Positions 12,731-56,407 are shown, numbered from the stretch's first letter. The stretch: 64,000 nucleotides of DNA from Chinchilla lanigera (GCF_000276665.1 NW_004955477.1:1820203-1884202); one strand, 5' to 3'. Notes: generated by a model from the sequence alone, not told the origin. Program-made: numbers and translations.

Positions 12731-13310
12731 ACTTACAAAATGTAAATTTTCCTCAGACTATCAGAAACAAGGATGTTAACCTTGAAATACTTACAACATT
12801 TCAGCAAAGCTAACTTAGAAGTTATTTTAGGAATCTATATAGTGTAATTAAGGTGAATCTTTGGCAAATGAGGATAGTTTAATAATTTGGATTTAATAAA
12901 AATACTCTTCCCTAGTTAATGCTATAAATAATATGAGCTACATTTTATTCTACTTTGTATGTTTTTTGTGGTTTACTGATGTAAATATTCAGGTTTACTG
13001 ATCAAATAGCTAACATTATTCATAATGCTGAAGGCTACAAAAAATATAACTGTGTTTAATTAAATTGAGTCATTCTGAGGAATTCTATATTTTATTAATA
13101 TTGTTTTGTAGTGTGCCAGCTTGAATATAATTTCCAAGATCTTTAATTTATGTAAACCATCAGACTGATATTTAATTGCATTAATTAATGGATGATCATT
13201 GGCTGCCTAAGTAATTCCTTAGTAAGATGAATTTTGAAACATTGACAATTAAGCACAGTTTTGAATTTATAGGCTTTTGCTTCTTATTTTTATGTGCGTA
13301 TAACACATAA
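12731..13310. other. AT-rich spacer between inverted-repeat arms
   Basis: A strongly AT-rich stretch with no recognised repeat or coding signal. Confidence 0.4.
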
Positions 13311-13498
13311 AACTTCTCCCTAACAGACAAACTCAGTTCTCTCTGATGCAAAAATCAACCAACAACAAGTAGCTCTGCACACAGGGATGGTTTTGCATTT
13401 ATTTTATCTGGGGTAGGGCTTTGGAAACCTGAAGCCAAACTGCTAAACCTTCACTGAAAGAACTGTTCGCTGAGGTGTCTGCAGCTCTGGTTTTGGGC
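13311..13498 (-). repeat. Right arm of 188-bp inverted repeat
   Basis: It opens 'aacttctccctaacagaca' and ends 'cagctctggttttgggc', the mirror of the left arm. The 910-bp spacer (12401-13310) is AT-rich in its right half. Confidence 0.93.
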
Positions 13499-14337
13499 CA
13501 TATGAACGAACATGTACATTTTTACTGTTTTTAGAGGTTCTATAAAGAGAGATAGGAATGTGGCACTAGCAAGTTGCTAAGTGAATTAATGAGCTAATGA
13601 GCTAGGACCACTTAGCATCGCTAACATGCTGGTATGTGATAGCATTCTCCATGAATCATCCCATGGTTCGCTGTCTGTCTTGGTTAGAATTATAATTGAT
13701 ATAAGTGCTTGAGACTATACTAGCAGCAACAGTGATAAATACAACAGTGTATGAATTTCTGTGTTCCAAGGAAGGCAGTAGTTTTGTCCTAAAGCAATAT
13801 TTCTCAATTTTAAAAAATTTGAGATATTTTTATGTTCCAAATTTATGGGGCATGCTGAAGACCTTTTGATTTTTGAGTTACAAGTATTAATGCTTTCTAC
13901 ACTATACTGGATGCTGAAACTGAGAATACAGTTTTGTAAATGCAGATGTATGAATACATTTATAGAGAACAGTATGTGCTATGCACATCAATAACATCTT
14001 AATATTATAGTATTCATGGAATCAGCCCTGGTCTCAGAGACCCCTGGACCAGTCCTCAAGCAAAGTGTCAGTTTATTCCTAAATATGAAGGCACTAATAA
14101 AAGTCCAGCTTGGACAGTAAATTTTGTTTGACTTGGCTTTTCATTCTGGAATTCAGGACACTTCCTGAGGTTCCTACTTGTCATGGCTTTAAGTAGTTGT
14201 TTGGATAGATTTAGTCAGAAATTGTCCTTCTCTTTACTAAGGACTACTAGGAAAGCTTGGTTATGTAACCAAGCCTTGCCTGGAATGCCATAAAAAAATG
14301 GTGCTTATTTGAAAATGATGGTCAGGTATGACCATGT
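13499..14337. other. Intergenic, nothing recognised
   Basis: No gene-like frame or named repeat seen. Confidence 0.35.
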
Positions 14338-14830
14338 TTTTTTTAAAAAAATAGCTTTATTGATATTTAATCTATATAATTTACCTATTTAAAGTATATA
14401 ATACAGTGGGTTTCCTAAATTATACCAGTATTATGGAATACTTAGCAACTAAGTACCCCTGCACCCACCCCAACCTTTGAGTAACCCACCCCTTGATGAC
14501 CATTACTTTACTTTCTCTATGGATTTGCCTATCCTGAACATTTCATGAAAATAGAATCAGACAATATGCGATTTTTTGTGACTAACTTCTCTCACTTAGC
14601 ACAATGTTTTTAAGGTTCATCCATATTGTAAAAAGTGTTACTAACACATACTATATGAATGACATTTTGTTCATCTGTTCACCATGATTTTGGACATTTG
14701 AACTGTTTCCACTTTTTGGCTCCTAAGAATAATACTGTTATAAACATTTGTGCACAAGTCTGTCCTGATATATACTTTCAATTTTCTTGGGTATACACCT
14801 AGGAGCAGAATGTCTAGACTCTACAGCAAC
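14338..14830 (-). mobile_element. Ancient LINE-1 3' end
   Basis: Reverse-complement old-L1 phrases: 'gatttgcctatcctgaacat', 'tctctcacttagcacaatgt', 'aaggttcatccatattgta', 'ctgtttccactttttggctc' and 'ttgggtatacacctaggagc'. Confidence 0.8.
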
Positions 14831-14867
14831 TAGATCATTTCAATACTGAAGGCTCCAACCATTTTAA

Positions 14868-15000
14868 GTCAGTTGCACTCAATCAAACTCCACAACAACC
14901 CCAAGAGGCAGAAAAACAGGCCTCAGTCAGATGACTACACCTGCTCAAAGTTGTTCAGATGGTGAGGAGGTGTCCTTGAGGTCAAACCTAAGCCTACCTG
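14868..15000 (-). mobile_element. MIR SINE, old
   Basis: 'ccacaacaaccccaagaggc', 'ctgctcaaagttgttcaga' and 'aggtcaaacctaagcctacc' follow reverse-complement MIR order. Confidence 0.45.
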
Positions 15001-16267
15001 CCCCTAAAAGCTCATCCCTTTGATCTATATCTCACCTCTGGATGTGTCTCTACTCAATCAAATTTAAGACTTTCCTATAAAAATGAAGACTCCTGAAAAG
15101 ACAAAAAGACACTAAATAAACTCACATGACACATTTTCAATTCCCAAAGTCACATTTTTTGAACTTTTAAGGGATTCTTCAAGACAAAGCACAGCATGGC
15201 TTAGGGGCTTTTCAATTCCACATGCTCACCAAGCACCTGTGTGAGCAGAGAGCAGGGGCCTGCAGAAGTTTCTGCCCTTGGGAACCTAGCCGTGCTGGCC
15301 AGCAGGTCAGAGCTCAGACACTTTTTACCAATGCTATTCTGAACAACTGAGAGGCAGTGAGGCAGAGGGTTTTCTGGCCCCCAGAGATGGACCAACATGT
15401 CAGCAAATCTTCCCTCCTCCACCTTGTGTCAGGACCCACAGCAGACAGAGCTAAAACAAGTTAGCTCCACTGAGAGGCTGGAAGGGTGGATTTGTTCAAG
15501 GGCATGAGAAATCCTGAGAGAGAGAGGAAGCCTTCCCAGAAGAGATGGGATTTGAGACAGGGCTGGAGAGCAGGAGATCGGGTTGGTTGTCAGTTGTGGG
15601 AAGAGGCAGTATATACAAAGGCCCATGCTGAGCCCTAGGGAAGAACCGGGATAATTCTGGGTACAAAGAAGAGAAGGAGACAAGCTGGAGTGAGGTTCCA
15701 GCAACTGGGTCAAGGAAGGAAGTCTGGGCGTGAAGGCTCATAGAGGGGCCACTGTGTGTGGAGAGGGCTAGGAGAACGATGGCTCCAACAGAACAGAGCA
15801 TTGGAATCTGGGTGCTCTCTCTGTAGGGAACCAGCAAACAGCACATGAAGTCTAAAAGCTTGTGTCTATCAGCCCAAGGGCTTCACTTTGTAGTAGAAAA
15901 TTTGAGATTAGAACAGCTTCCTGATAAAGACTATATACCAAGGGGTAGCACCAGCCCGGAAACCCAGAGCTCCTACTGTGAGCCTATGAGAGGGTTCAAT
16001 CTAGGGCAGACTCTGTGGTGAAAGCTGTGGATTGCATGGATATGGAGTCTGTATGGAAGCCTGCAGGTACCAGGGTTTAACATTGGTCAGGAGACTGAAG
16101 CATCCTGGTACCAAATGCCAGGACATAGATCCTGGGTCAGACATGGTAGGGTGATTACCTCCTCAGAAAGTGTGAAATTGTCAACTCTTCCAAACTACAG
16201 AGGTGGCTTATAATTTTGCTAAAATGCTAAGAGGGTAAGATTTTCCTAAGATAAGCTTAGCTGAGAG
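15001..16267. other. Intergenic, nothing recognised
   Basis: Two overlapping minus-strand open frames at 15429-15846 have no family resemblance and no splice context. I treat the stretch as non-coding. Confidence 0.4.
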
Positions 16268-16334
16268 CTGTGTAGTCCAATAGGTAGCCTCCAGCCACAA
16301 AAAGCTAGTGAGCATTAGATTTAAATTAACGAAA
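16268..16334 (+). mobile_element. MER5A-like hAT fragment
   Basis: 'tagtccaataggtagcctcc', 'agccacaaaaagctagtgag' and 'atttaaattaac' match the terminal part of MER5A-type elements. Confidence 0.55.
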
Positions 16335-18440
16335 ATGATATATTATTTCCTGTGTGATTGAGAATTTGTTCATCAGCACCTGCCTGGCAAGTGCAAGGTC
16401 ATGAGTTTGATTCCAGGTACTGGAAAAAAAAAAAAAAAATAAAAAAATAAAAATAGAGTTTGTTCACGAAATCTTAGCCTACATCTATGTCTTGAAGAGT
16501 TCTGCCTATTTGCTCTTCCAGCAGGTTTAGTGTTTCTCTTTTAATATTTAGATCTTTGATCCATTTTGATTTTAGTTTAGTGCATGATGATAAACGTGGG
16601 TCTAGTTTTAGTCCTTGGCATGTGGAAAGCTAGTTTTCCTGGCACAATTAATTAAAGAGAATATCTTCCTTCCAGTGAACATGTTTGGCTTCTTTGTTAA
16701 AGCTAAGGTGGCCGAGTGCGTTTGGGGTTGTTTCTGCATCTTTTAATCTGTTCCATTGATCCTCAGGTCTGTTTTATTTGCCACATCATGCTGTTTTTAT
16801 CACAATAGCTTCAAGTCAGGGATTGTGATGCCCTCTGCCCTGCCTTTGTTTCTAAGAACTGTTTTTGCTATTCTAGATGTCTTCTATTCCAAATGAATTT
16901 GTTCTGTGATGTATGCTAATAATATTTTGATTGGGATTGCATTAAATCTGTATAACAATTTTGGGAGTATGGCCACTTTTGCTATGTTGCTTCTTCCGAG
17001 ACATGAGCAAGGGATATCTTTTCATTTTTTGATATCTTCACCAATCTCTCTTTTTAGAGTGCTGTAACTTTCAATATATACGTCTTTTACTTCCTTTGTT
17101 AGATTAATTCCCAAGTATTTCAGCTTTTTGGATGCTATTGTGAAAGGTGTAGTTTCCTAATTTTTCTCTCAATGCATTTGTTTGTGTATAGGAACACTAC
17201 TGATTTCTGCGTGTTGACTTTCTATCCAGCTACACTACTGAATTTGGTTGTTAAATCTACACATCTTTTGGTGGAGTTTTTGCCATCTTCTATGTAGAGT
17301 ATCACATCATCTACAAATAATGATAGTTTAACTTCTTCCTTTCCTATCCTTATTCCTCTTATTTCTCTCTCTTGTCTAATTGCTCTGGTTATTGTTTCCA
17401 GAACTATATTGAATAGGAGTGGTGATAGTGGTCATCTTCATCTTGCTCCTGATTTTAGTGTGAAAGCTTTCCATTTTTGACCATTTATTATGATATTGAC
17501 TGCTGGTTTGTCATAGATAGATTTTATCAGATTGAGGTAAATACCATCTATTCTAATTTTCTATAGGACTTTTTACCATGCATGGATGTTGGACTTTGTC
17601 AAATGCTTCTTCTGCATCTATTGAGATAATCATGTGATTTTCATTTTTGGCTCTGTTGATTTGGGGAATTACATTTTTTGATTTGCATATGTTGAACCTT
17701 TGCTGCATCCCTGGGATAAATCCTACTTGAACAAGGTGTATAATCTTCTTGATGATGTGCTATATTCTGTCTCCCAGTATCTTATTGAGGATTTTTGCAT
17801 CTATGTTCATTAGGGAGATTGACCTGTAATTTTCTTGGTTGGGTCCTTCCCTGGTTTTGGTATCAGGGTAATACTTGCTTCCAGGAATAATTTGGGGAGC
17901 ATTGATTCCCTTTCAATATCCTTAAAAAGTTTTGGCATTAAGGACTTTAGACCTTCTCTAAATTTCTTGCAGAATTCAGCAGCAAATCCATCAGGACTTA
18001 GGCTTTTCTTTGTTGGTAAGTTTTTAATTATATTTTCAATTTCAATGCCTGATATTGGGATATTTAGAATTTTTGTATCTTCTTGATGTAGTTTTGGCAA
18101 TCCATATTATCTAGGAATTTGTCCATTCCTTCTGTGTTTTCCATCTTATTTGAATGTAGGTTCTCAAAGTAGGTATATTGATAGTCTTCTGTATTTCCAC
18201 AGGATTAATTGTGATTTCACCCCTTTCATTTCTAATTGCATGAATTTGAGTCTTTTCTTTCATCTTTTTGATAAGATTGCCTAAGGGTTTATCAATTTTA
18301 TTTAATCTTTCAAGAACTAACTCTTCAATTCATTGATTTTTTGTATTGCTTTCTTAGTCTCAATTGCATTAACTCTGCTCTTATCTATAATTTTTGCTCT
18401 CATATGAGCTTTGGATTTGATTTGTTCTTTTTATAGAAGT
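16335..18440 (-). mobile_element. LINE-1 with ORF2 reverse-transcriptase remnants, minus sense
   Basis: The minus strand encodes broken L1 ORF2. At 18100-17810: IPISGIEIENIIKNLPTKKS, then LSPDGFAAEFCKKF and ASITLIPKPGKDPTKK, the fingers/palm region of the RT. Around 17330-17275 it reads [17 protein letters not shown], where the RT catalytic motif is FVDD in place of the usual FADD. Lower coordinates carry later ORF2 sequence, for example the complement of 'ccattttgattttagtttag'. The 3' end is missing and the frames are interrupted, so it is inactive. A truncated ID SINE is embedded near its low end. Confidence 0.88.
16374..16454 (+). mobile_element. 5'-truncated ID SINE inside L1
   Basis: 'cagcacctgcctggcaagtg' through 'gattccaggtactgg', then a long A-rich tail. 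Imperfect flanking copies 'agaatttgttca' and 'agagtttgttca' suggest the target site. Confidence 0.8.
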
Positions 18441-19870
18441 TTGAGGTTCAACAATACAGCCTACCTATTGGCAAATTGTGGTAATTATTAACTTGATACC
18501 TTTAACCATAGGAACAATTCTACAGTTATATAACAAAATCCAACATATACCAAGAACTTGTACACAATGACTTTCCCCTTAGTAGTGTGCTTTTACCCTG
18601 TGGAGGGGATTTAAGAGAGATAGGGCACATAATAGAGAGATGAATGAGGAGAAATATAGTAGAAGCAAATCTAGAAGGCAAAGAATGATCACTTAAGTTT
18701 TGAGGAATTGGAGAAGACAGGAGAGAAAGAATGAAAGTGAAAGGAAAAGAGTATTGAAGTGAACCAGAAAGAGAAGAGACAATGTTCACTCACATGAAAA
18801 TATCATATAATCAAAAGAGATAGCTGAAGAAAGAAAATGAATAGAAGAAAACAAAAAGAAAGATAAGAAACCTAAATAGTGAAAAAAGAAAACAACAACA
18901 AACCCAATCACACAGAAAAAGAAAACCAACCAAATAACCAAAGGAAAAGAAAAATAATAACTCCCCTGGTATCTATGGTTCTGTGGCAATGTCCATGTCA
19001 GATTTCAGAAATGCGCTGTGCAATCCTGCCACATCTGCAGTAGGATTTGTGCTGCGTAAGGGACAGATGTTGGCCTCTGGGTGTGGGCCCTGGGATGGTT
19101 CTTAAACTGAAAACATTTTAGATGTCCCTTTCTCCTTACTGTGAGTGTCTCTGTGGCACTCTCCCAGTTGCTGCGGTGCCCTTGGGTGGGGAAAGCCTGG
19201 AGTTGCTTCCAGACCTGTGTACAGTTGGCTCCTTCTGGACCTTGCACACGTGCCTCTGTTCCATAGCACTGACTTCTCTTACTCACTGATCATTGGGTGG
19301 GGGAGTACCCTTGTCCCACTGCCAACCAACATTGCTTGCCTGCTTATGCTGCTGGACCAAGGCCTCTTTGCTGGTCACATGCCAGGGAGCTGCTTCCAGT
19401 CCTTTGAGTTTAGGGATAAGACTGGTTTCTGGTGTTTGGGAAGAATGGTGTTTCTCCATGCTGCCAGCATGGAGTCTAGGTGTTCCCAGCTCCGATCTCT
19501 CAGCAGAATTCCCTCTCATCTGCTTTGCATCTGCTGGCAGTCTGCTGTGACTGGAGGGCTCTTCCCTCATTCCACTCTGGGATGTTGGCAGTGTAGCAAT
19601 CTGGGATTGTTCTGCTGCTGGAGTTCACCCTGAGTCCTTTGAAATAAAATGGTGGCTCCACCCCTTTCTGTTCTGAGTTTCTGTGTGCTGGAGCACAGCA
19701 CCAGTTCACCTCTCTCACCAACCACTGGCTCTGTGTGGCCCCTTATCTTTCTTGTATTCTCACTGCTGCTTTGGACTTTCCCCCTCTGCCAGGCTGCTGG
19801 TCCCACCTGCCAAAAATGATATAACACTAATGTTATAACACTAATCCTGTTCCTAAATTTCCCCAGCCAC
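18441..19870. other. Purine-rich block then GC-richer block, origin unclear
   Basis: 18600-18990 is almost purely A/G-rich on the plus strand. 19000-19760 is balanced, has CT/GC-rich wording and several overlapping open frames on both strands. It starts where L1 ORF2 similarity ends, so it could be untranslated L1 or ERV sequence. No protein family is recognisable in any frame. Confidence 0.35.
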
Positions 19871-19874
19871 CATT

Positions 19875-19930
19875 CCAGCGCTAAGTAGCCACTAGAGCTG
19901 GTGGTTATGACATTCGATAGCACAGAAGAG
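19875..19930 (-). mobile_element. MER5A-like hAT fragment
   Basis: 'aagtagccactagagctggt' and 'cattcgatagcacagaagag' match the MER5A terminal phrases. Confidence 0.5.
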
Positions 19931-20054
19931 AAAATTCCCCTCATCTGAGAAGGTCTGACTGAACAATACAGATTTGCAGCAGGAGACCACCATCTCCCAG
20001 ACTGTGAGCAAATCCAGCTACCATCTGCTTGGTTAAACAAAGTTTTCCTGGACT

Positions 20055-20202
20055 ACAACCATCACCACCTCTTTATGTATGTATATGTTTGCTTTTGTGC
20101 TGCAAAAGCAGAACTGAGAAGTTAGAACAGAGATTGTGTGGCTTACAAAATCTGATATTTCACAATTTCTCCTTTTTCTAGAAAGTTTGCTGACCCCTAC
20201 TT
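20055..20202 (-). mobile_element. hAT-Charlie-type element fragment
   Basis: 'tgcttttgtgctgcaaaagc', 'agaacagagattgtgtggct' and 'gaaagtttgctgacccct' match a known non-autonomous hAT-Charlie consensus. A second copy in opposite orientation is at 37265-37445. Confidence 0.65.
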
Positions 20203-20409
20203 AGACTGTGAAAAAGCTGCATGGCTACATTTTCCATAAACATGCTCACTGGCACCTCCAGGAGCTACTATGGTTTCCCACCCATGTCATTCCTGGGAAA
20301 GAAGGAGAAGTGCAGAATTGTCAGTATCAGTGCTAAGCTTTACCAAGGCACAAGGTGCCCACCTCACAGTGGCAGAGAGAGAGAGTAGGGTGGCATTTGG
20401 ATGGTCACA

Positions 20410-20458
20410 AGTCTACCCAGAAAAAACACGCCACAAGAATCCTACCATTTGTTTTATT
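20410..20458 (-). terminator. Candidate CPXM2 poly(A) signal with GU-rich element
   Basis: On the minus strand AATAAA (20458-20453) is followed 15-40 nt later by TTGTGGCGTGTTTTTTCTGG, a good G/U-rich downstream element. It lies about 1.1 kb past the CPXM2 stop. Confidence 0.45.
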
Positions 20459-21543
20459 TTTTTTCATTCTTCCCAGATCAATGAGGCAGCAACATGAATA
20501 AAAGTGAGACACAGCTGTTTCCTTACATAGCAATTCAATGACCCCCCTGCCAAGCTGATGCTCCACAGGTAATGCTAGGAGTTTGTCATCAAATGTAGCC
20601 TAGTTTAGAAGCCCTGGCATTCTAAATATAAAAAGTAATTCTCAATCTGAGGGCAGGCCAAGACGGGAGCATTCATCTCCATGCAGGGCTTGACACCTTG
20701 GGCAGAGAGGGGTCTTCAAGTCAGTCTCTTTCTGGATCTTTTCAAGTCTTCAAAACCAAAAACGACCCAGGTTAACTTACCTGGCCCTTTAGGAAGGCTG
20801 GCACCTGTGGTTCTCCCCACTGACAGAACCACTCAGGCTACTAGAGCAGCAAGGAGTTTGGGGGTTTCTCGGGGAGCCCAGCTTGCATGCAAATAAGCCC
20901 CACGATGCTTCCTGTGCAGCAATCAGTGTAGAATTAACTCCACTTCTCTGTCCTTTTATGAACACCATGCTTTGTGAAAAGGGAAGCTAAGCTGATTCGT
21001 GAGACTCACTGATGCTCACTTGGTAACGGCTCTATTGTCAGGAGAATACAGAATTTATGTTAGCGGCCTGGAATGTCCTGGGGCCAAAGTGGATGGATTC
21101 TCTTAGGATGCCTGAGAGCATCTCAAATGATGACACTGGGGACAGCAGGAGTCCGGGAGTGCTGCAAAGTCAGCTGTGCCAATTGCAAACACACAGGAAA
21201 CTCCTGCTGTCACGCAAACAGGCAGAGTTCAGTTCCCCTTCCTGGTAGCCAGGAGGAAAACCATCGAGGTCCTATCGCTCAGATTCCTAGGTTTATTTGT
21301 TGAATTCTCTCACTCTCACCAGCCGTTCTCTGCTGCCCCATCAAAGGTATTAGAATAAGTGGGAGTAAAGAAAAGAAAACATCCTAAGTCTCCAGCCTTC
21401 CTCTCCCCTTGCAATGCACATGTTCCCAGGTGTTCCTTGAATTACAGAGAAAACAACAGTGAGTGAGTCCCCTATGGAGCTATTATTAGGGTGAGTTTCA
21501 TATGCATGGGTCTTTGATGAATCTCGAGGGCCCGGCTTGGGGG
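20440..21543 (-). other. CPXM2: Probable CPXM2 3' UTR
   Basis: Unique-looking sequence runs from the stop codon down to the minus-strand AATAAA at 20458-20453. I see no transposon in it. An earlier minus-strand AATAAA at 21297-21292 would give a UTR of only about 250 nt. The choice between them cannot be made from sequence alone. Confidence 0.5.
21292..21297 (-). terminator. Alternative proximal AATAAA
   Basis: A canonical AATAAA hexamer on the minus strand 250 nt past the stop codon. The downstream sequence is less clearly U/GU-rich than at the distal site, so it is a weaker candidate. Confidence 0.25.
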
Positions 21544-53021
<31,478 letters not shown>

Positions 53022-53164
53022 CTACTTGTGGTATCTCTGTTAGGGGCCTGATTCATGCAAAGACTGTAGGAACAGCGAAACATTTCCAACCCAGTCCAAT
53101 CTCTAGCTTCTAACATGGCTTGGAGGTGAGAGAACTAACCCACGGGAAGCAATGTAGGAGTCAG

Positions 53165-53400
53165 AACTGCCCAGTGGTTAAAAGTGCGGAGCCAGAATGC
53201 CTGTGTTCAAGTCTCCATGCTTCTACCTGTGTGCTGTATGACCTTGGGCAAGTCACTTGACCAATCTTGGTCTTAGCTTTCCACCACATAGGGAAAAGTA
53301 CTGCATCTCCCTCACTGGTTTATGGTTAGCAGTAGATGAAATAAACTATGCGCCTGGCTACTGTCAGCACTAAACAAGAAAATATATAAATACCAAGACA
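53165..53400 (+). mobile_element. MIR SINE
   Basis: 'gcccagtggttaaaagtgcg', 'gccagaatgcctgtgttcaa', 'tgaccttgggcaagtcactt' and 'cgcctggctactgtcagcac' are textbook MIR phrases in order. Confidence 0.8.
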
Positions 53401-56245
53401 ACATGCATATACACAAAGACTTTAGGAAATGTACGGACATTATTAGTCTTATACCCAGGAAGCATTTCCTTTTGCCCTTTCTAAGAGAAGCCTCATGCTT
53501 GGGAATCCTCTGTATGGCATTTTCAAACCTCCAGCTCCAGGGCAAGACCAACCAGAGTTCAGCACCCTCTGTCTGCTCTAACTGGTCTAGGTTGAAGGCA
53601 AGGACTTTGGCACAGAGAAGTAGAGACTGAAAATGTTTCTACAGCAGTATAAACACTAAAGAGCATCACATCCTTATTTCAGTGGCCACTGATCACAAGA
53701 GGAAGCAGCCTCAGGACAACCAGAGTGACATGGATGACCAAGACCAAAGACAGAGAGAAGCCCAGAAGCATCAAAGCTATTGATCAACCACCCCTACAGC
53801 CCACGCACATGAGAGAAAATTCCCCATAACACTGAAGCCAGTAGGGCTCCTGCCATGGAAGCCAAGCATTCCAGCAGGTGTAACTAGAGTGCATTAGCAG
53901 AGGTGACCCCTGAGGACTAGGGCTCATGGGCCATGTACGACATGGCTGATCTTTGTTTGATTCCCTTCCATTTAAATGGACCTTTTCCTTTTAATTCCTG
54001 TAAACCTGTATCGTTTATATTATTACAACATAAAGAACACAGAGAAGAAAGAGGACATGGAAAAGGAGATTAGGAAGAAGCGCCCTTCAATCAGCACTGA
54101 CACCCTCCTCATCTGACAGAGACTGGCAACGAGTCTTACAGGCCCTGCCGGGATGGTGACGTCTCCAACTGGAGAATACAGCCAAATGCTCTGGCCAGGG
54201 CAGAGCTCCCCAGCACGGAGCACCCACAGATTTTGGAAGCTTAATTTTAAACCCCAGGGACTGTGGGCAGTGCAGGCACCAAAGCAGCCTCTGCTTGAAC
54301 TAGCTGTCTGAAAGCCTGTTCTGGAGGCAGAGGTGATGGTGGGCAGTGGAAAGACCAGCACTTGTTCCTTAGGCTGTCTTGAGCGGCAAGCTTCATCCAT
54401 GTCACCATATGGGGTCCCCAGGCCAGCAGCAATAAATAGCTGTTTTCTAGACCCAGTACAGATATATCAGAATCAGAGTCCAAATTTTAACAGAAGTCCA
54501 GCTGACTCCATAGGCTCAAAGTTTGTGTGAAAGTACTGAGCACACTGCCAGCAGCGAAGAGGCATTGATACATGCTCCATCCACCTGCCGTGGGTAGAAC
54601 AGAGGGTGTCCTTAAAGATAGGTTTTGCCTTGGAGAATTGAGGCTACTTGCATCAAGAATCATAGATGGGTCCAAATAATGAAGGTACAGTTTTTAATCT
54701 TCACAAAAGGGTTTCTAGTAATACTATGAGAAATAAATAACCAGTGGAAAGGGAATAATTTGTGAGAGCAAACTGGCATTTTGTCCAGGCAAGAAAGCAA
54801 AAGCCATCCAGGCTCAAATGCCAGATATTTCTCAAGCACCTTTCTTGGGGAGTGGGCTGACCATGCCCCTGGCAAGCTGCCTCTCCTATGATTTCTAGAC
54901 CCTCAGGTTTCAAAGCAAAGGGAAAGAATATTTTTCACATTCTTTACACTGAACTTATCCACTTGCTGATTTCTATTCAGCACTCCACCCCCAGCCTCAG
55001 GGGCCTCTTTCCAAAGGAGTTGAAAGCCCCTTTTGTTTTCTGAACACAAATTTTGCTTTCAAGGTTGTGAAGAAGGATTGATGGAAAACTCAGAGCCCCA
55101 AATATAATAGGGCTCTATGTTCAGCAGTATGCTTCCTTCCTTAAGACTAATCAATTTGCTGAAAGGCTTGGGTACAAGTTCCAGAACTGTCTCAGAACCA
55201 TGGGTATTTTTCACAACTTTCAACCTCCTTGTTTTGAATAAATTACTCTTCCATTTATTCTGACTGGACAAGGTTTTATTGAGAATCTACTAGTTGACAT
55301 CACTCAGGTAAAGAGATGAGAACTAAGCCCAGAGCATTACTTCATCAGCTAAGCTCCCTCCCTGCTCCCTTCTGAGGACAAAAGAATCCCTCCCTTCTAC
55401 AGGGAATCTGCCCCAGGTGATTCACTGGAACTACCTTGCTGAACATGCAGGTATGAGCAGGTGGCTCAGGGCCAGCCTGTGAACACACTTGTTCCAGGCA
55501 CCATCACAGGCTCAGAGGTAACCCCAGGTCCACCTAGGACCATCAGATATCTCTTCTGCCAGAGCTATAGATGAACAGTCTTTTTCTGTAAAGTTGCTTG
55601 AATGGGGCAATGTAAGTTTGGGGTGTGCACAGCCAACCTGCCAGTCTGCAAGGGAAAAGAGCTGGCCTGATCCCTACCCCAGCAAGAAGGCCCTGAGATA
55701 TTAGACTTACCTTTGTCTAAAGGCAAACTCAGACCTACCCTTGGAATTTTCATTTATGCCAGCATAATTTTTTTCTTAAGCTAATCTGAGGAGAACTTCT
55801 GACATTTAAAACAGAGGTCCAGACAGACTCAGGCTTTGAGCCTTTTTTATCACAGATGGAGCTTGGCAAATCAACCTCCTGCCTGCTTCCAGGGGGTTAG
55901 GTTTGTTTTCCGTGTATTCCAGTAAGTGTAAAAGGTTTATTTAAAAACAAACAAGGTTGGCATGTCCTAACATAGAATAAAAACATTAAATCAATTCTAT
56001 TGTCAGAGTTTTTTCAGTTGTAAGTAACTAGTACAAGATTAACTAGTATAAGGAGGAATTTTATGGTCTCACGTAAATGTCAAACTTAAAGTTTTGTCTC
56101 AGGGATTCCAAAACTGTCTTCAGGTGGCTTTGCCCACCTATCTACCCCTTACCCTATCCATCTTTCCCTCTGATTCCTACTTTGCCTTTCTATTTTTTTT
56201 GTGTTTTACTGCAGGCAAGTTGCTTCCTTTTGGCAAAGGGAATAA

Positions 56246-56407
56246 TTTTTTTTTTTTTTTTTGTCTTTTTGAGACAAGTTCTCTCTATGCAGTTCAGGCT
56301 GGCCTCAAGCTCACTTTGTGGCCCAGGCTGGCCTCAAACTCACAAAGATCCTCCTGCCTCAGCCTCCCTAGTGCTGGGATTACAGGCATGTGCCACCACG
56401 CCAGGTT
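56246..56407 (-). mobile_element. B1 SINE with exact 9-bp TSD
   Basis: A T-rich start (A tail), 'caggctggcctcaagctcac', a second 'caggctggcctcaaactcac' (the usual internal B1 duplication), 'gtgctgggattacaggcatg' and 'ccaccacgcc'. Flanked by 'agggaataa' at 56237-56245 and 56408-56416. Confidence 0.93.

Noticed and set aside
15429..15846. Two overlapping minus-strand frames of 94 and 116 codons
   Set aside because: Serine/leucine/proline-rich reading of non-coding sequence; no domain pattern and no partner exons.
17810..18100. Minus-strand open frame with RT-like residues
   Set aside because: It is part of a dead L1 ORF2; it is annotated as a mobile element and not as a gene.
19145..19633. 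162-codon open frame, the longest on the plus strand
   Set aside because: It overlaps several equally long frames on the other strand, lacks family resemblance and lies in repeat-like sequence beside an L1.
1..20400. Possible 3' UTR of the neighbouring GPR26 gene, expected convergent in human
   Set aside because: No coding sequence or distinctive UTR could be recognised; synteny alone is not evidence in this window.
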